Positions 1 to 9,200 of a stretch of 64,000 nucleotides of DNA are shown here, one piece after another. Position 1 is the stretch's first letter. Every line of letters starts with the position of its first letter. The translations under genes and the position numbers were made by a program. The DNA comes from Planctomycetota bacterium (GTDB lineage: Bacteria > Planctomycetota > B15-G4 > SIAN01): NCBI GenBank assembly GCA_009691715.1, contig SIAN01000015.1, forward strand, positions 26,970 through 90,969, written 5' to 3'. The notes beneath the pieces were generated by a model that was not told where the DNA came from, ran no database searches, and saw nothing but the letters and a program-made list of their open reading frames with translations.

Positions 1-531
1 CGCCTCCTTGCGCGACAGCGGGTGCACAGCGTCGCCGCGCCGCAACTGAAACGCACCGAGGTCGACCTCGGCATCGCCGATCGTGAAGCGCGTCGGCGCC
101 GGGCTGCGCGCGGAGCCACCCTCTCCCGTCGCAGCCGCGTCGCGCCGCTCCTCGCGCCGCACCAACGCGCGCACGCGCGCGACCAGCTCGCGCAGGCTGA
201 ACGGCTTCGTCACGTAGTCATCCGCGCCGAGCTCGAGGCCGAGCACCTTGTCGGCCTCGCTGCCGCGCGCCGTCAGCAGCAGCACCGGCACTGCGGCGCC
301 GCTCGCTCGCAGCTCGCGCAGCAGATCGAGCCCGGAACGCGCCGGCAACATCAGGTCGAGCACGACGACGTCGAACGGAGCGGCCGCCATCGTCGCGCCA
401 CCGGCCAGGAGCAGCTCGCGCCCCTTCTCCCCATCGCGCGCGGTCGCGACGGTGAAGCCCTCCTGCACGAAGGCGTCGGTGAGCCCGATCGACAGCGCGC
501 GATCGTCCTCGACCAGCAGCAGCCGTCTCAT
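1..531 (-). CDS. OmpR/PhoB-type response regulator (3' end outside window)
   Basis: Two-component response regulator, cut by the window edge after 177 codons. The N-terminal receiver domain is clear: acidic pair in LLVEDDRAL, phospho-acceptor Asp in VVVLDLMLPARSG (about residue 57), switch Thr in VLLLTARG, and Lys in DDYVTKPFSLRELVARVRAL. After a linker, the beginning of a winged-helix DNA-binding domain follows (FTIGDAEVDL, LSRKEA), as in the OmpR/PhoB class. Its ATG overlaps the TGA of the sensor kinase in an ATGA junction, so the two are translationally coupled and should form a cognate pair. The target genes cannot be read from the sequence. Confidence 0.93.
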   Translation of the reverse strand, partial: MRRLLLVEDDRALSIGLTDAFVQEGFTVATARDGEKGRELLLAGGATMAAAPFDVVVLDLMLPARSGLDLLRELRASGAAVPVLLLTARGSEADKVLGLELGADDYVTKPFSLRELVARVRALVRREERRDAAATGEGGSARSPAPTRFTIGDAEVDLGAFQLRRGDAVHPLSRKEA

Positions 532-2491
532 TGCGGGGTGCCTCCGATCGGCAGCGTCAGCTCGAAGCATGCGCCTGGTCCGCCGTCGTCCGGCTCGATG
601 CAGGCGAGCTCGCCGCCGTGACGCTGCGCCAGTGTGCGCGCGAGGTGGAGCCCGAGCCCGAGCCCCGGGGTCGCGCCGTCCGCCTGCGCCGCGCCGCGCA
701 CGAACGGCGTGAACAGAGACGCTCGATCGCCTGCGGCGATTCCCGGACCGAAGTCGCGCACGCGCACGCGCACGCGCATGCGGATGGCGGCGTCGCGCGA
801 CGCAGCGCCATCCGAGGCGGGCGAGCGCGTCGACACGCCCTGCAGTTCGACCACGACGCGACCGCCGCTGGCCGCGTACTTGCGCGCGTTGTCGAGCAGG
901 TTGATCACGATCTGGGCGAACGCGCCGCGATCGACTGATGCGACGCAAGGTGCCTGCGAAAGCCGGCGTTCGACGCGCACGCCGTCGCGTTCGAGCAGCG
1001 GCGCAACCCGTTGCAGCACGTCCTCGAGCAGCAGATCGAGGCGCTGCGATGTGTGCTGGAGCGCCCGTTCGCCGCGCGCGAGTTCGCCTGCGTCGAGGAC
1101 GTTCTCGATCAGCGCGGAGAGGCGCTCCGCCTCGCCCGCCAGCAGACGGTGGTACTCGTCCTGCTTGTCTGCAGCCGCGCGGCCACCCGCCAGCATCTCG
1201 GTCAGGAGCCGGATCGAGGCCAGCGGCGTCTTCAATTCATGCGTGACTGAGGTGAGAAAACGGGAGCGGGCGGAGATGGCCGCGGCCTCGCGCAAGACGC
1301 CGCGGACGACCAGCAGCAGCGTCGCGACTAGCGCGGAGCCGAGCGCGCCGAGCACGATCGCGAGCCCGCGAGCGCTGGCGAGCGGCGAAGTCGAAGGTCC
1401 CGCAACCGGCAGCACGCCGAGGCCGGGCACGACGGCGAGCGCAGCGGGCGGCAGCGCCTCGGCGGCGACGATGCGGACGGGGCCGCCGGGCGCAAGGCGC
1501 GGATCGTCGAACTGCCAACTGCCATCAGGCGACATCGCACCCGGGAGCCAATCGCGCGCGGGGCGAAGCGCGCCGCGACCATGACCCGGACGCGCCACGT
1601 TGGGATGGTAGACGAGCAGTTCGCCCGCGACCGGCAGCGCGAGCGGCGTGGTCGCGGCGGCGAGACGTGCGGCGCGATGCGCTCGGCGATGACGGCGCGG
1701 CGCTCGACGCGATTCAGCGCGGCCTCGAACGCGGATGCGGCGGACGGGACGGCCGCGCGCACGCGCTCGACAAGAGCGGCACACATCGCTTTGGGGAGCG
1801 CCGCGAGCGGGCGATCGAGCGGGATGAAGGGCGTGGTCGGCGCGCCGACGCTGCGCAGTGTCGCCGCGAGCAGTGCACCGGCGACGACGGTGGCGTAGTG
1901 CGGCGGCTCGGCCATCGGCTCGAGCAGCGCCTCGAGCTCCGCCTCGCTGGCAACGCGGGTCGTTGCGTCGTCGGCGCGGGCCGCCATCCGCGCGAGGGCA
2001 TGGAGCAGGAACGCGCGCTGCCGCGAAACGCCACGAGCGGCGAGGTCGAGCGCGCGCGCGAACGCGGCGCGCGCCGCCGGCAGATCACCGCGCGCCTCCG
2101 CGACGTCGGCCTCGTCGAGTGGGGCAAGGAGCGATGGTGCGAGGTCGAGTTCGGGCGAGATCGGATCGAGGGACTATGGCGCGACTGCGGCGGGAGCGAT
2201 CGGTCGTGCGTCCGCAAGCTCAAGGAGGTCGGGATCGTTGTCGGCGAGCAGGAGCCGATCGGGCGCGGCGAACCACGATTGCAGCGCGCGGGCAGCGCTC
2301 AAGACGGCCTGCTCGCGGGCCGATTCGGAGAGCGCGCGCGCATCGCGAGCCGCTCGCCACAACCCGACTCCGCCCGCCAGCAGGACCCCGAGGGTCGAGA
2401 GGAGCATGCAAGCGACGCCGATGGCGAGGCGGTGTCCCGAGCTGGCAGCGACACGATTCACGCGCGTGACCGTAGCGCGAGCGGCCGGCAA
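528..2491 (-). pseudogene. sensor histidine kinase, broken by an in-frame TAG and a frameshift
   Basis: Membrane sensor kinase partner of the response regulator. The N-terminus (TTG at 2491 or GTG at 2461) has one membrane segment (about 2434-2375). A periplasmic region follows, then a second membrane segment near 1370-1310, then the kinase core: H-box VTHELKTPLASIRLL, N-box NLLDNARKYA, G1 DFGPGIA and G2 GLGLGLHLARTL. Two lesions interrupt it. A TAG at 2176-2174 is in frame, with protein-like sequence continuing to about 1675. A shift of reading frame near 1670 then joins ERIAPH to ARLAAATTPLALPV, consistent with one extra base. The catalytic half downstream is intact. Either a decayed sensor or two sequence errors. 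Confidence 0.75.
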
Positions 2492-2511
2492 GTTGTCAAC
2501 CCGCCGTCAAG

Positions 2512-2566
2512 CCGGTGACGAAACCGACATTCTGATCCAGACACAGAACGTCGGTTTTGTCACCGG
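2512..2566. repeat. intergenic palindromic repeat, copy 1
   Basis: Inverted repeat with two 23-nt arms (2512-2534 and 2544-2566) around a 9-nt loop. The arms pair apart from two positions, one of which can wobble in RNA. The same element lies at 23255-23307 and, inverted, at 54756-54808. It sits between the end of the secreted-protein gene at 2607 and the start of the sensor kinase, so it could act as a terminator or RNA processing site, but there is no T tract. Confidence 0.85.
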
Positions 2567-2606
2567 GGTGCGGATCTGACCGGCGTTTCAAACCCTGATC
2601 GCGATG

Positions 2607-3515
2607 TCAGCGGGTGACGGTGACCTCGATCGTGCGGGTGGTCTTCGTGCCGAGGCGGCTGCGGGCTTCGAGGGTGATCTGAGTCGCGCCGGCGCCGGTG
2701 GCGTTGAAGCGCCAGCGGGCCTGCTCGTCCTGCTCGACGTAACCCTGGCCCTGATTCGAGCCGCCGACGATGAAGTCGACTGCGACCGGCTTGCCGTCTG
2801 AATCGTGTCCCACGATGTCGAGCAGCACCGATTCACCGGCGACGACGCTGCTCGCCTCAGCCGTGAACCGCTCGATGCTCGGCCGCGGCAGCACCACGCC
2901 AGCCGGCACCACCGGCATCGCCGCCGCCTGCGCCGCGAGCTGCTCGATGACCGGCCGCACTGCGACGGCGCCCGCCGCGTCCACATTGAGGTCCTGCACC
3001 CGGAACTCGAGGTTGCCGACGGTGAACGCGAGCCAAGCGATCTTGCTGCCGTCGCGACCGCCGTGGCCGATGTAGCCGATGTCGCCCGCCACGATTCCGC
3101 GCGACGACGCCGTCGGCAGCGTCTTGGTCGACTGCACGTAGGCGATGTGGTGCAGAAGCGCGTCGTGCGCACCCGCGACCTCGTCGTTGACCGACATCTC
3201 GATCAAGACGCGACCGACGCCCGTCGCGTCGTCGAAGCGGCGCGAGACGCCGCCGGCATGAAACTCGACCGTGCTGCCCGTCAACCCGGCGATCGAGAAC
3301 TCACCGAGCGCGAAACCGATGCGCCGATCGCCACGCGCCCACTCCATGGCGACGTACTTGATGCGAGCAGCCTCGACCGCGGGGTCGACGGTCGGCGCCG
3401 AAGAGCTAGCTCCGGGCACCGACTGCGCCGCAGCGAAAGGCTCCGCCAGCGCGAAAGCTGCCCCGCCGAGCACGAGCCCGCCGACAATCGAACCGAAGAT
3501 CTTCATCTGTCGCAT
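2607..3515 (-). CDS. secreted protein with C-terminal Ig-like domain
   Basis: A 302-residue exported protein of unknown function. The ATG at 3515 is preceded by a strong GAGGAGG ribosome-binding site. An N-terminal signal peptide (IVGGLVLGGAAFALA) probably ends near AAAQ. The middle reads as a beta-rich domain resembling the Hcp/type VI effector fold in pattern only (GEFSIAGLTGSTVEFHAGGV); this is not a firm assignment. The last 85 or so residues (ERFTAEASSVVAGESVLLDIVG to the end) look like a single Ig-like or PKD-like beta-sandwich. The gene stands alone between a palindromic repeat and the next minus-strand gene. Confidence 0.7.
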   Translation of the reverse strand: MRQMKIFGSIVGGLVLGGAAFALAEPFAAAQSVPGASSSAPTVDPAVEAARIKYVAMEWARGDRRIGFALGEFSIAGLTGSTVEFHAGGVSRRFDDATGVGRVLIEMSVNDEVAGAHDALLHHIAYVQSTKTLPTASSRGIVAGDIGYIGHGGRDGSKIAWLAFTVGNLEFRVQDLNVDAAGAVAVRPVIEQLAAQAAAMPVVPAGVVLPRPSIERFTAEASSVVAGESVLLDIVGHDSDGKPVAVDFIVGGSNQGQGYVEQDEQARWRFNATGAGATQITLEARSRLGTKTTRTIEVTVTR

Positions 3516-3619
3516 CGTTGATTCCTCCTCACCGCCCTGCCGTGTTCCCGCAGCCTCTCGTCAGTCAAAGGCGGAAGTCCAAGGCGGAGTCAGTTCCGCC
3601 GGACGTCCGTCGCGCGCGC

Positions 3620-5323
3620 TCAATCGACCTTGGGCAGCTTCTGCGTGTAGGTCGAGATGTTGGCCTTCGCGAGCAGCGCCTCGTAGCGGTTCCAGTCGCG
3701 GTCGTAGTTGTAGCCCGGCGTCCCTGGCAGCGCGTCGGGGCTGCCGTCCTCATCAACACACAGGCATGCGTCCGAGATGTTGGTGCCACCGTCGCGCGTG
3801 ATGATGTGGTGGTAGCTGAAGCCGTGGCTTCCACCCCACAGATCGAGGGTGTAGTCGTCGCAGCCGATGCCCCAGATCGCGCGCAGCGTCATCGAGCCGA
3901 GATGGAACAGTTCCATGTTCGGCACACCGAGCATCGCGAGCATCACCGACGTGGTCGTCGCACAGTCCGTGCAATTGACGTAAATGCCGTCGGCGTGGTT
4001 GTTCAGCAGATGCGACAGATGGACGGTGCCGGTCCCGCCGTAGTGCGTCGCCCCGCCGTCGCCGCCCTCGCTCGGGCAGTCGTAGTGCACATCTTCGATC
4101 GCGGTGAGAAGATTGCCCTGCTGGCCGAAGTAGCCCAGCACCAGCGCCTTGACGATCTTCTCCTGCGTGTCGAGCGTCAGGTTGAATTCCTTTTGCCACA
4201 CACACAAGTAGTCGAGCACCTCGACCCACGGACCAGAATACTGCGTGCCCGACCCGCCCGTCGCCCAATAGGGTTGATCAAGGATGGTGTAGATGCGGTG
4301 CTGTGTGTCGATGTTTCCCGGGATCGCGCTCCAAGTCGCCGAACCGGTCGGCCGATACTCGAAGCTCCAGAGCACGCCGCGATCGACCCGGCCGGCATTC
4401 GTGTTCACCGGCGCACCCACCAGCGTGTCGGTGCTGCCCGGCGTGATGTTGACGTTGCTGCCCACCCAGGTGCCGAGCTGGTCGCGGCCGACGACGCGCA
4501 GGTCGAAGCCAGCGACCGGATAGTTCACGCCCCCGGCCGTCCCGTCGGAGCGGACCATCGCCGTGCCGAACTTGAGCGTGAACTGCGGGGTCGCGCCCGC
4601 GCGATAGCAGACCGGATAGTTGTACCAGTCGTTGTCGTAAATGGTGCCGCTGACCGTGGTCTCGAGGACCGGCTCGTCCGTACGCGTCCAGATTGCAGGC
4701 CGCGGCCGCGGCGATCCGTCGTTCAGGTCGAGATCCGCGAGGTCGCCCGTCTCATCGCGGCTGAGCCACTCCCCGGTCGCGGGCGTCGCATAGAACTTGT
4801 ACTGGTTCAGTTTGCGGAAGTAGACGGTCTGCCACTCGTTGTTCGCCACCGTGGCGGCGGCCGTGATTTGGCGGACGCCGAGGCGCACGATGTCGAGCTC
4901 AAAGTCCGCCGTCGACTGCTCGAGCTTCGCGTTGATCGCCGTCACACGGATCGTGTAGTGGCCTGGGTTGGCGTAGCTTCCCGCCGTCGTCTTCCCGTCC
5001 CAAAAATGCTCCAGCCGCACCTTGCCAACCTCGCGTCCGACGAACGGCGTCGCCACCACCTGGCCGGCGGCGGCGAGGACGGTGATAGTGACCGCGTACT
5101 TTCGGTAGCTCGGGTCGAGGTGGTAGCTGACCGAGGCGCCGCCGCCGTCGAGCTTCGGATCACAGATCCGCGTCGCGTCGCCCGGGTGAAGCGCATTGAA
5201 GCTGTGCGATGCGCCTCCACCGCCCGGAGGCGGCACGCCTTGAGCTGTCGCCACCTCCATCCCGGCGAACAGGGCGAAGCCCGAAGTGCATGCCGCGAAG
5301 ACCAGTCCGTGACGACGCTTCAT
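3620..5323 (-). CDS. secreted transglutaminase-like protein with FlgD-type Ig domain
   Basis: Exported protein of 567 residues. The ATG at 5323 was chosen because CCTCC on the plus strand (5330-5334) gives a GGAGG site 6 nt upstream and a signal peptide follows (FAACTSGFALFAGMEVATAQ). Residues about 50-130 resemble the Ig-like domain of FlgD (HFWDGKTTAGSYANPGHYTI). The C-terminal third contains YVNCTDCATTTSVMLAMLGVPN, which fits the catalytic-Cys helix of the transglutaminase-like fold, followed by HGFSYHHII and later Asp residues that could complete a Cys-His-Asp triad. It may be a protease or cross-linking enzyme of the envelope. The family call rests on motif resemblance. Confidence 0.65.
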   Translation of the reverse strand: MKRRHGLVFAACTSGFALFAGMEVATAQGVPPPGGGGASHSFNALHPGDATRICDPKLDGGGASVSYHLDPSYRKYAVTITVLAAAGQVVATPFVGREVGKVRLEHFWDGKTTAGSYANPGHYTIRVTAINAKLEQSTADFELDIVRLGVRQITAAATVANNEWQTVYFRKLNQYKFYATPATGEWLSRDETGDLADLDLNDGSPRPRPAIWTRTDEPVLETTVSGTIYDNDWYNYPVCYRAGATPQFTLKFGTAMVRSDGTAGGVNYPVAGFDLRVVGRDQLGTWVGSNVNITPGSTDTLVGAPVNTNAGRVDRGVLWSFEYRPTGSATWSAIPGNIDTQHRIYTILDQPYWATGGSGTQYSGPWVEVLDYLCVWQKEFNLTLDTQEKIVKALVLGYFGQQGNLLTAIEDVHYDCPSEGGDGGATHYGGTGTVHLSHLLNNHADGIYVNCTDCATTTSVMLAMLGVPNMELFHLGSMTLRAIWGIGCDDYTLDLWGGSHGFSYHHIITRDGGTNISDACLCVDEDGSPDALPGTPGYNYDRDWNRYEALLAKANISTYTQKLPKVD

Positions 5324-5560
5324 TTCGCGCCTCCGTTCAAGTCGAGCTGGAGGGAAGCAACCAAACGGGAGCCATGCCCCGTCCCGTGTTGACGACCGGC
5401 CCGGAAAGGTAGCACTGCAACTGCGAACTGGCGACAGGTTGGCGGTCGCAAAGCCGAATTCGTGACCGAACTTTTGACCGTTCCCCGCGAAAACGACCTG
5501 CCAGCGCCGCCTTGCCGCCACACTTCCGAGGCATGATCCGGGGCCGAACAGAGAGCCTTG

Positions 5561-6529
5561 ATGAACAGCGACATTCCCGCGACACCCAGCTCCCCCGATT
5601 CCATCCGCGACACCGTCCGCGAGGGGTACGCGAAAATCGCCCGCGGCACCGGGCAACTGCCGGTCTTCCAGGGCGCCCTGCCGACGATCGCCGCGGCCGA
5701 CGCAGCGAGCGACTGCTGCAGCCCAGCCGGCGGCTCGGGCGGCCAAGGCGGCTGCTGTTCCGCCCCCGCCGATCCGGGCGCGCTGGCCGAGGCGCTCGGT
5801 TACTCGACCGAGGAGCTCGCGGCGCTGCCGGAGGGGACCAACCTCGGCCTGTCTTGCGGCAACCCGCAGGCGATCGCGGCCCTGGCGGCGGGCGATGTCG
5901 TCCTCGATCTCGGCGCCGGCGCCGGCTTCGACCTGTTCCTGGTCAGCAAGAAAGTCGGCGCGAGCGGGCGGGCGATCGGCGTCGACATGACACCCGAGAT
6001 GGTGAAGCGCGCACGCGGCAACCTTTCCGCGTGGCAGCGCAAGACCGGCCTCACCAACGTCGAGTTCCGCCTCGGCGAGATCGAGCACCTGCCGGTGGCC
6101 GACGCCAGCGTCGACGTCGTGATCAGCAACTGCGTCTTGAACCTGTCGCCCGACAAGCCGCAAGTGTGGCGCGAGATCGCGCGCGTACTGAAGCCGGGCG
6201 GCCGCGTCGCCGTCTCCGATCTGGCGCTCGAGCGGCCATTGCCGCCAGCGGTGCTGGCAATGGTCGATGCCCTGATCGGCTGCGTCGCCGGCGCGGCACT
6301 GGTGGACGAAATGGCGTCGATGGCGAACGCCGCGGGGCTTTGCGACGTGAGGCTCACGCGGAAAGGCGACTACCTCGCGACGCTCGAATCGATGGGCGAT
6401 CCGCTCTACGCCGAGATCACGCGCCAGCTGCCGTCCGGTCGCACGGCGAAGGACTACGTCACGAGCCTGCTGGTGGCGGCGAGGAAGCCGACGGTGACGA
6501 CTCCTGCGGCGGTGAAGGCGACGCGGTGA
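5561..6529 (+). CDS. arsM: arsenite S-adenosylmethionine methyltransferase (ArsM)
   Basis: Cytoplasmic SAM-dependent enzyme that methylates As(III), a detoxification step. The 322-residue protein has a Cys-rich N-terminal stretch (SDCCSPAGG, GGCCSAPAD) typical of the bacterial family. The Rossmann SAM-binding motif is VLDLGAGAGFDLFL, with VDMTPEMV for the ribose-binding strand. Three conserved arsenic-binding cysteines are visible in LGLSCGNPQ, ISNCVLNLSPDK and LIGCVAGA. The ATG at 5561 was chosen over a TTG one codon earlier. No ArsR-type regulator gene is adjacent. The next gene overlaps its stop codon, suggesting co-transcription. Confidence 0.93.
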   Translation: MNSDIPATPSSPDSIRDTVREGYAKIARGTGQLPVFQGALPTIAAADAASDCCSPAGGSGGQGGCCSAPADPGALAEALGYSTEELAALPEGTNLGLSCGNPQAIAALAAGDVVLDLGAGAGFDLFLVSKKVGASGRAIGVDMTPEMVKRARGNLSAWQRKTGLTNVEFRLGEIEHLPVADASVDVVISNCVLNLSPDKPQVWREIARVLKPGGRVAVSDLALERPLPPAVLAMVDALIGCVAGAALVDEMASMANAAGLCDVRLTRKGDYLATLESMGDPLYAEITRQLPSGRTAKDYVTSLLVAARKPTVTTPAAVKATR

Positions 6530-7326
6530 GCGATCCGGCCGCCGCTGCCGATCCGGGAACGAGAACGGCGGCCGGCGGCGGCGTTCCTGGATCGGGGATG
6601 CCGATCGCGCCGCGCCGGGCGGGCCGTTTCTGGCAGTGGCTCAACCTCGCGACGCTGGCAGCGACGGCTTGCGCCGCGCTCCTCCTGCAGTGGACCCTGC
6701 GCCGGGACTGCCTGAGAGTGCAGGCCCGATACGGCAACAGCGGGTCGTTCTGCGCAGGCGAGTTCCTTCCACTGCCGTCCCCGGAACTGATCTGGAACGA
6801 CGGGATCCGCCGCGAACTGTTACTCGCAACGATTGCCGCCCGAAGCTGGCTATGGCCGTTGGCAAGCGGCGACGACGTGCGCCGCGGTGCCGAGCAGCAG
6901 CTGGTCGAGTCCGCGCGCTCCAGCGACTGCGACGCAGTGATCGCCGCCGTCGCGGCCGGGGCTCTCGATCCTTGCTTCGGTGCGCTTCACTTCGCGCTCG
7001 CGTGGAGCGAGAACCATCACGAACTGCCGGCCGTCCTCCGCGAATGGCTCGACGCCGCTCCACACCAGCAGCTTTTCGCGGTCGTGGCGATGGCGATGCT
7101 GACGGGCTCGCGCTCGGACCGGCTGAGAAAGCACCTCTACGACCCGTTGCCGTCCGCTGGCGACGCAGCTTCGACCCTCGACGAACTCGCGGCGAAGTTC
7201 TTCGCCATGCCGCTCACCGACGCCGCCGCGCGTTCGCGCGCCGACTTCGGCAACGCAACGCTGCGGGCTCGCGGCGAGATCGTCCTGCTGCTCGCGACCT
7301 GTCCCCGGCGCTGGGGGCTCTTCTGA
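6526..7326 (+). CDS. hypothetical protein with one membrane anchor
   Basis: Uncharacterised 266-residue protein that I do not recognise. It starts with GTG overlapping the arsM stop codon (GTGA), so it is probably co-translated with arsM. After a Gly/Ala/Pro-rich N-terminus there is a single hydrophobic helix (LATLAATACAALLLQWTL, about residues 40-58). The remainder is a soluble alpha-helical domain rich in Leu, Ala and Trp with four scattered cysteines. Nothing in it shows an enzymatic role. A function linked to arsenic is only suggested by the overlap. Confidence 0.7.
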   Translation: MSDPAAAADPGTRTAAGGGVPGSGMPIAPRRAGRFWQWLNLATLAATACAALLLQWTLRRDCLRVQARYGNSGSFCAGEFLPLPSPELIWNDGIRRELLLATIAARSWLWPLASGDDVRRGAEQQLVESARSSDCDAVIAAVAAGALDPCFGALHFALAWSENHHELPAVLREWLDAAPHQQLFAVVAMAMLTGSRSDRLRKHLYDPLPSAGDAASTLDELAAKFFAMPLTDAAARSRADFGNATLRARGEIVLLLATCPRRWGLF

Positions 7327-7507
7327 TCGAAGTTGGCGCAGCGCTTCGTTTCAATCCGTATCGAAACGTCGTTCGAATGGATCAGGACGTTCTCATCTGT
7401 GCGGATCTGACGAACGGCGAGTGCCGGGGACCCGCCGCTCGACTTCAGGGTGTTGGCCTTTAGCTGCGAACGGCGCCGACGAACAACCCCGCGCGCTCCA
7501 TCCACCG

Positions 7508-9007
7508 TCATGGCGCCTTGGTCTGCTGCAACGCCTGCAGCGCCGCCTCGACTCGCGGGAACATCGCCGCGATGTCGGCGAGCGACACGGCGCCGATGCT
7601 CATGCGGAACCAGCCGTCGTCGGTCTTCGCGCCGAAAGCCTGGAACGGGACGATGCCGCAGCCGGCGGCGTCGAGCAGGTAGCGGCGGATCTCTTCGTTG
7701 GTGGTGAGCTTGGTGCCGGCGGGCGTTTTCCTACCCATCAGCGCGAAGCGCGCGGTGAGGTAGATCGCACCGGCGGGAGCGAGCGCGTCGACGGGCAGTC
7801 CGGCCGCCTTCAGCGCGGTGAGCCCCTGGAACAACGCGTCGAGGCGCGCCTGCTCGGCCTGCTTGCTCACCGCGTGGAAATCGCGGATCACGTCGGCGCG
7901 ATCGAGCAGCTTGGCGGTCGCGATCTGCTCGGCGCGCGGCGCCCACGCGCCGACGTGGCCGAGGATGTTGCTCATCGCCGCGATCACGTCGCTCGGGCCG
8001 ACGCACCAGCCGACGCGCAGTCCGGTCGCGGAGAACGGCTTGCTCAACCCGTCGACGAACACGGTGTAGTCGCGCATCGCGGGCCGCAGACCGACCGGCG
8101 TCACGTGCTTCACGCCGCCAAACGTCAGCATCCAATAGACCTGGTCGTACATCACGTAGAGCGGCCGCTCGCGCTTGCCGCGCCGGCGATTCTCTTCGAG
8201 CACCATGTCGCAGATCTCGCCAAGCACCTCGGCCGTGAACGCGGTCCCGGTCGGGTTGAGCGGCGAGTTGAGCGACAGCAGCCGCGCGCCGCGGATCGCC
8301 TTCTGCAACTGCGCCCGCGTCGGCAGGAACGCGTTCTCGACCGAGCAGACGACCGCGCGCTCCTGCACGCCGAGCTGATGGCAGTAGTGGTTGTTGTTCC
8401 AGCTCGGGATCGGATAGACGACCACGTCTCCAGGATCGAGCAGCGAGCGGTAGGTGCCGTAGATCGCCGGCCGCGCGCCGCCGGTCACGAGGATGCCCTC
8501 GATCGGATAGTCGAGCCCGAGCTCGCTCTTCAGGAAGCACTGCAGCGACTGGCGCAGCGGCATCACGCCGTCGGACGGCGGGTAGTTGGTCTCGCCGGCG
8601 CGGATCGCGTCGATGACGGCGTCGCGCAGGAACTCGGGGATCGGGAACTGCTTGCTGTCGAAGTCGCCGACGGTGAGGTTGCAGATCTTGGCACCCGCCG
8701 CGATCTGCGCCCGGATGTCGCCGGCGATCTTCAGGATCTCCGAGCCCTTGAGCCCCGCCGCCATGCTCGACAGACGGCCGCCGTTTGGCGCGGAGGTCCG
8801 TTTCGCAATCGGCTTCGCCATCCGCTTCGCAGGCGCCTTGCCAGCCGCCTTCACCTTCTTCGCGAGCCGCGGCTCCGGCTTGCGCGCGACCGGCTTTCGC
8901 GCCGGCTTCTTCGTCACCGCCTTCACCGCCTTCACCGCAACTCGCGCCTTTCGTTCGAACTTGGCAACTGACTTCTGCACGGCGCGCTTGACGGCGGTCT
9001 GACTCAC
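7508..9007 (-). CDS. PLP-dependent class I aminotransferase with histone-H1-like N-terminal tail
   Basis: Fold-type I aminotransferase of 499 residues. The PLP-binding lysine is in FVDGLSKPFSATGLRVGW. Other family marks are VTGGARPAIYGTYRSLLDPGD (cofactor phosphate), SLNSPLNPTG, and YDQVYWMLTF holding the pyridine-nitrogen Asp. A normal enzyme would begin near LSSMAAGLKGSEI. Here about 80 extra residues precede it, made almost wholly of Lys, Ala, Arg, Pro and Val with repeated AKK/KPVARK units, like bacterial histone-H1 tails. GTG at 9007 is the best start because an AGGAG site lies 6 nt upstream; an upstream GTG at 9031 is in frame. Divergent from the TonB-dependent receptor. Substrate unknown. 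Confidence 0.88.
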   Translation of the reverse strand: MSQTAVKRAVQKSVAKFERKARVAVKAVKAVTKKPARKPVARKPEPRLAKKVKAAGKAPAKRMAKPIAKRTSAPNGGRLSSMAAGLKGSEILKIAGDIRAQIAAGAKICNLTVGDFDSKQFPIPEFLRDAVIDAIRAGETNYPPSDGVMPLRQSLQCFLKSELGLDYPIEGILVTGGARPAIYGTYRSLLDPGDVVVYPIPSWNNNHYCHQLGVQERAVVCSVENAFLPTRAQLQKAIRGARLLSLNSPLNPTGTAFTAEVLGEICDMVLEENRRRGKRERPLYVMYDQVYWMLTFGGVKHVTPVGLRPAMRDYTVFVDGLSKPFSATGLRVGWCVGPSDVIAAMSNILGHVGAWAPRAEQIATAKLLDRADVIRDFHAVSKQAEQARLDALFQGLTALKAAGLPVDALAPAGAIYLTARFALMGRKTPAGTKLTTNEEIRRYLLDAAGCGIVPFQAFGAKTDDGWFRMSIGAVSLADIAAMFPRVEAALQALQQTKAP

Positions 9008-9013
9008 GAGCTG

Positions 9014-9018
9014 CTCCT
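9014..9018 (-). promoter_or_regulatory. ribosome-binding site deciding the aminotransferase start
   Basis: CTCCT on the plus strand reads AGGAG on the minus strand, 6 nt before GTG at 9007. This favours that start over the in-frame GTG at 9031 and keeps the basic tail in the protein. Confidence 0.6.
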
Positions 9019-9200
9019 GAGTGCGTCGCACGGACGGTCGATCCGGTCGTCAACGACGCCTCGATCCATGAAAGTGGGCGAGAAGGTTAGCGACCACGAG
9101 GAACGCACTGTTCCTCTGGCCTCGATCGCAAGCGATGCTCCGCCCCTTTGCGCATGACTTGACGGTTCGGAACGCAACGCGTCGGCAGCAATCCGGCGCG

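Noticed and set aside
3518..5392. Long plus-strand ORF (624 codons) opposite the transglutaminase-like gene.
   Set aside because: Arg/Val/Ala-rich shadow of the minus-strand gene, caused by high-GC codon bias.
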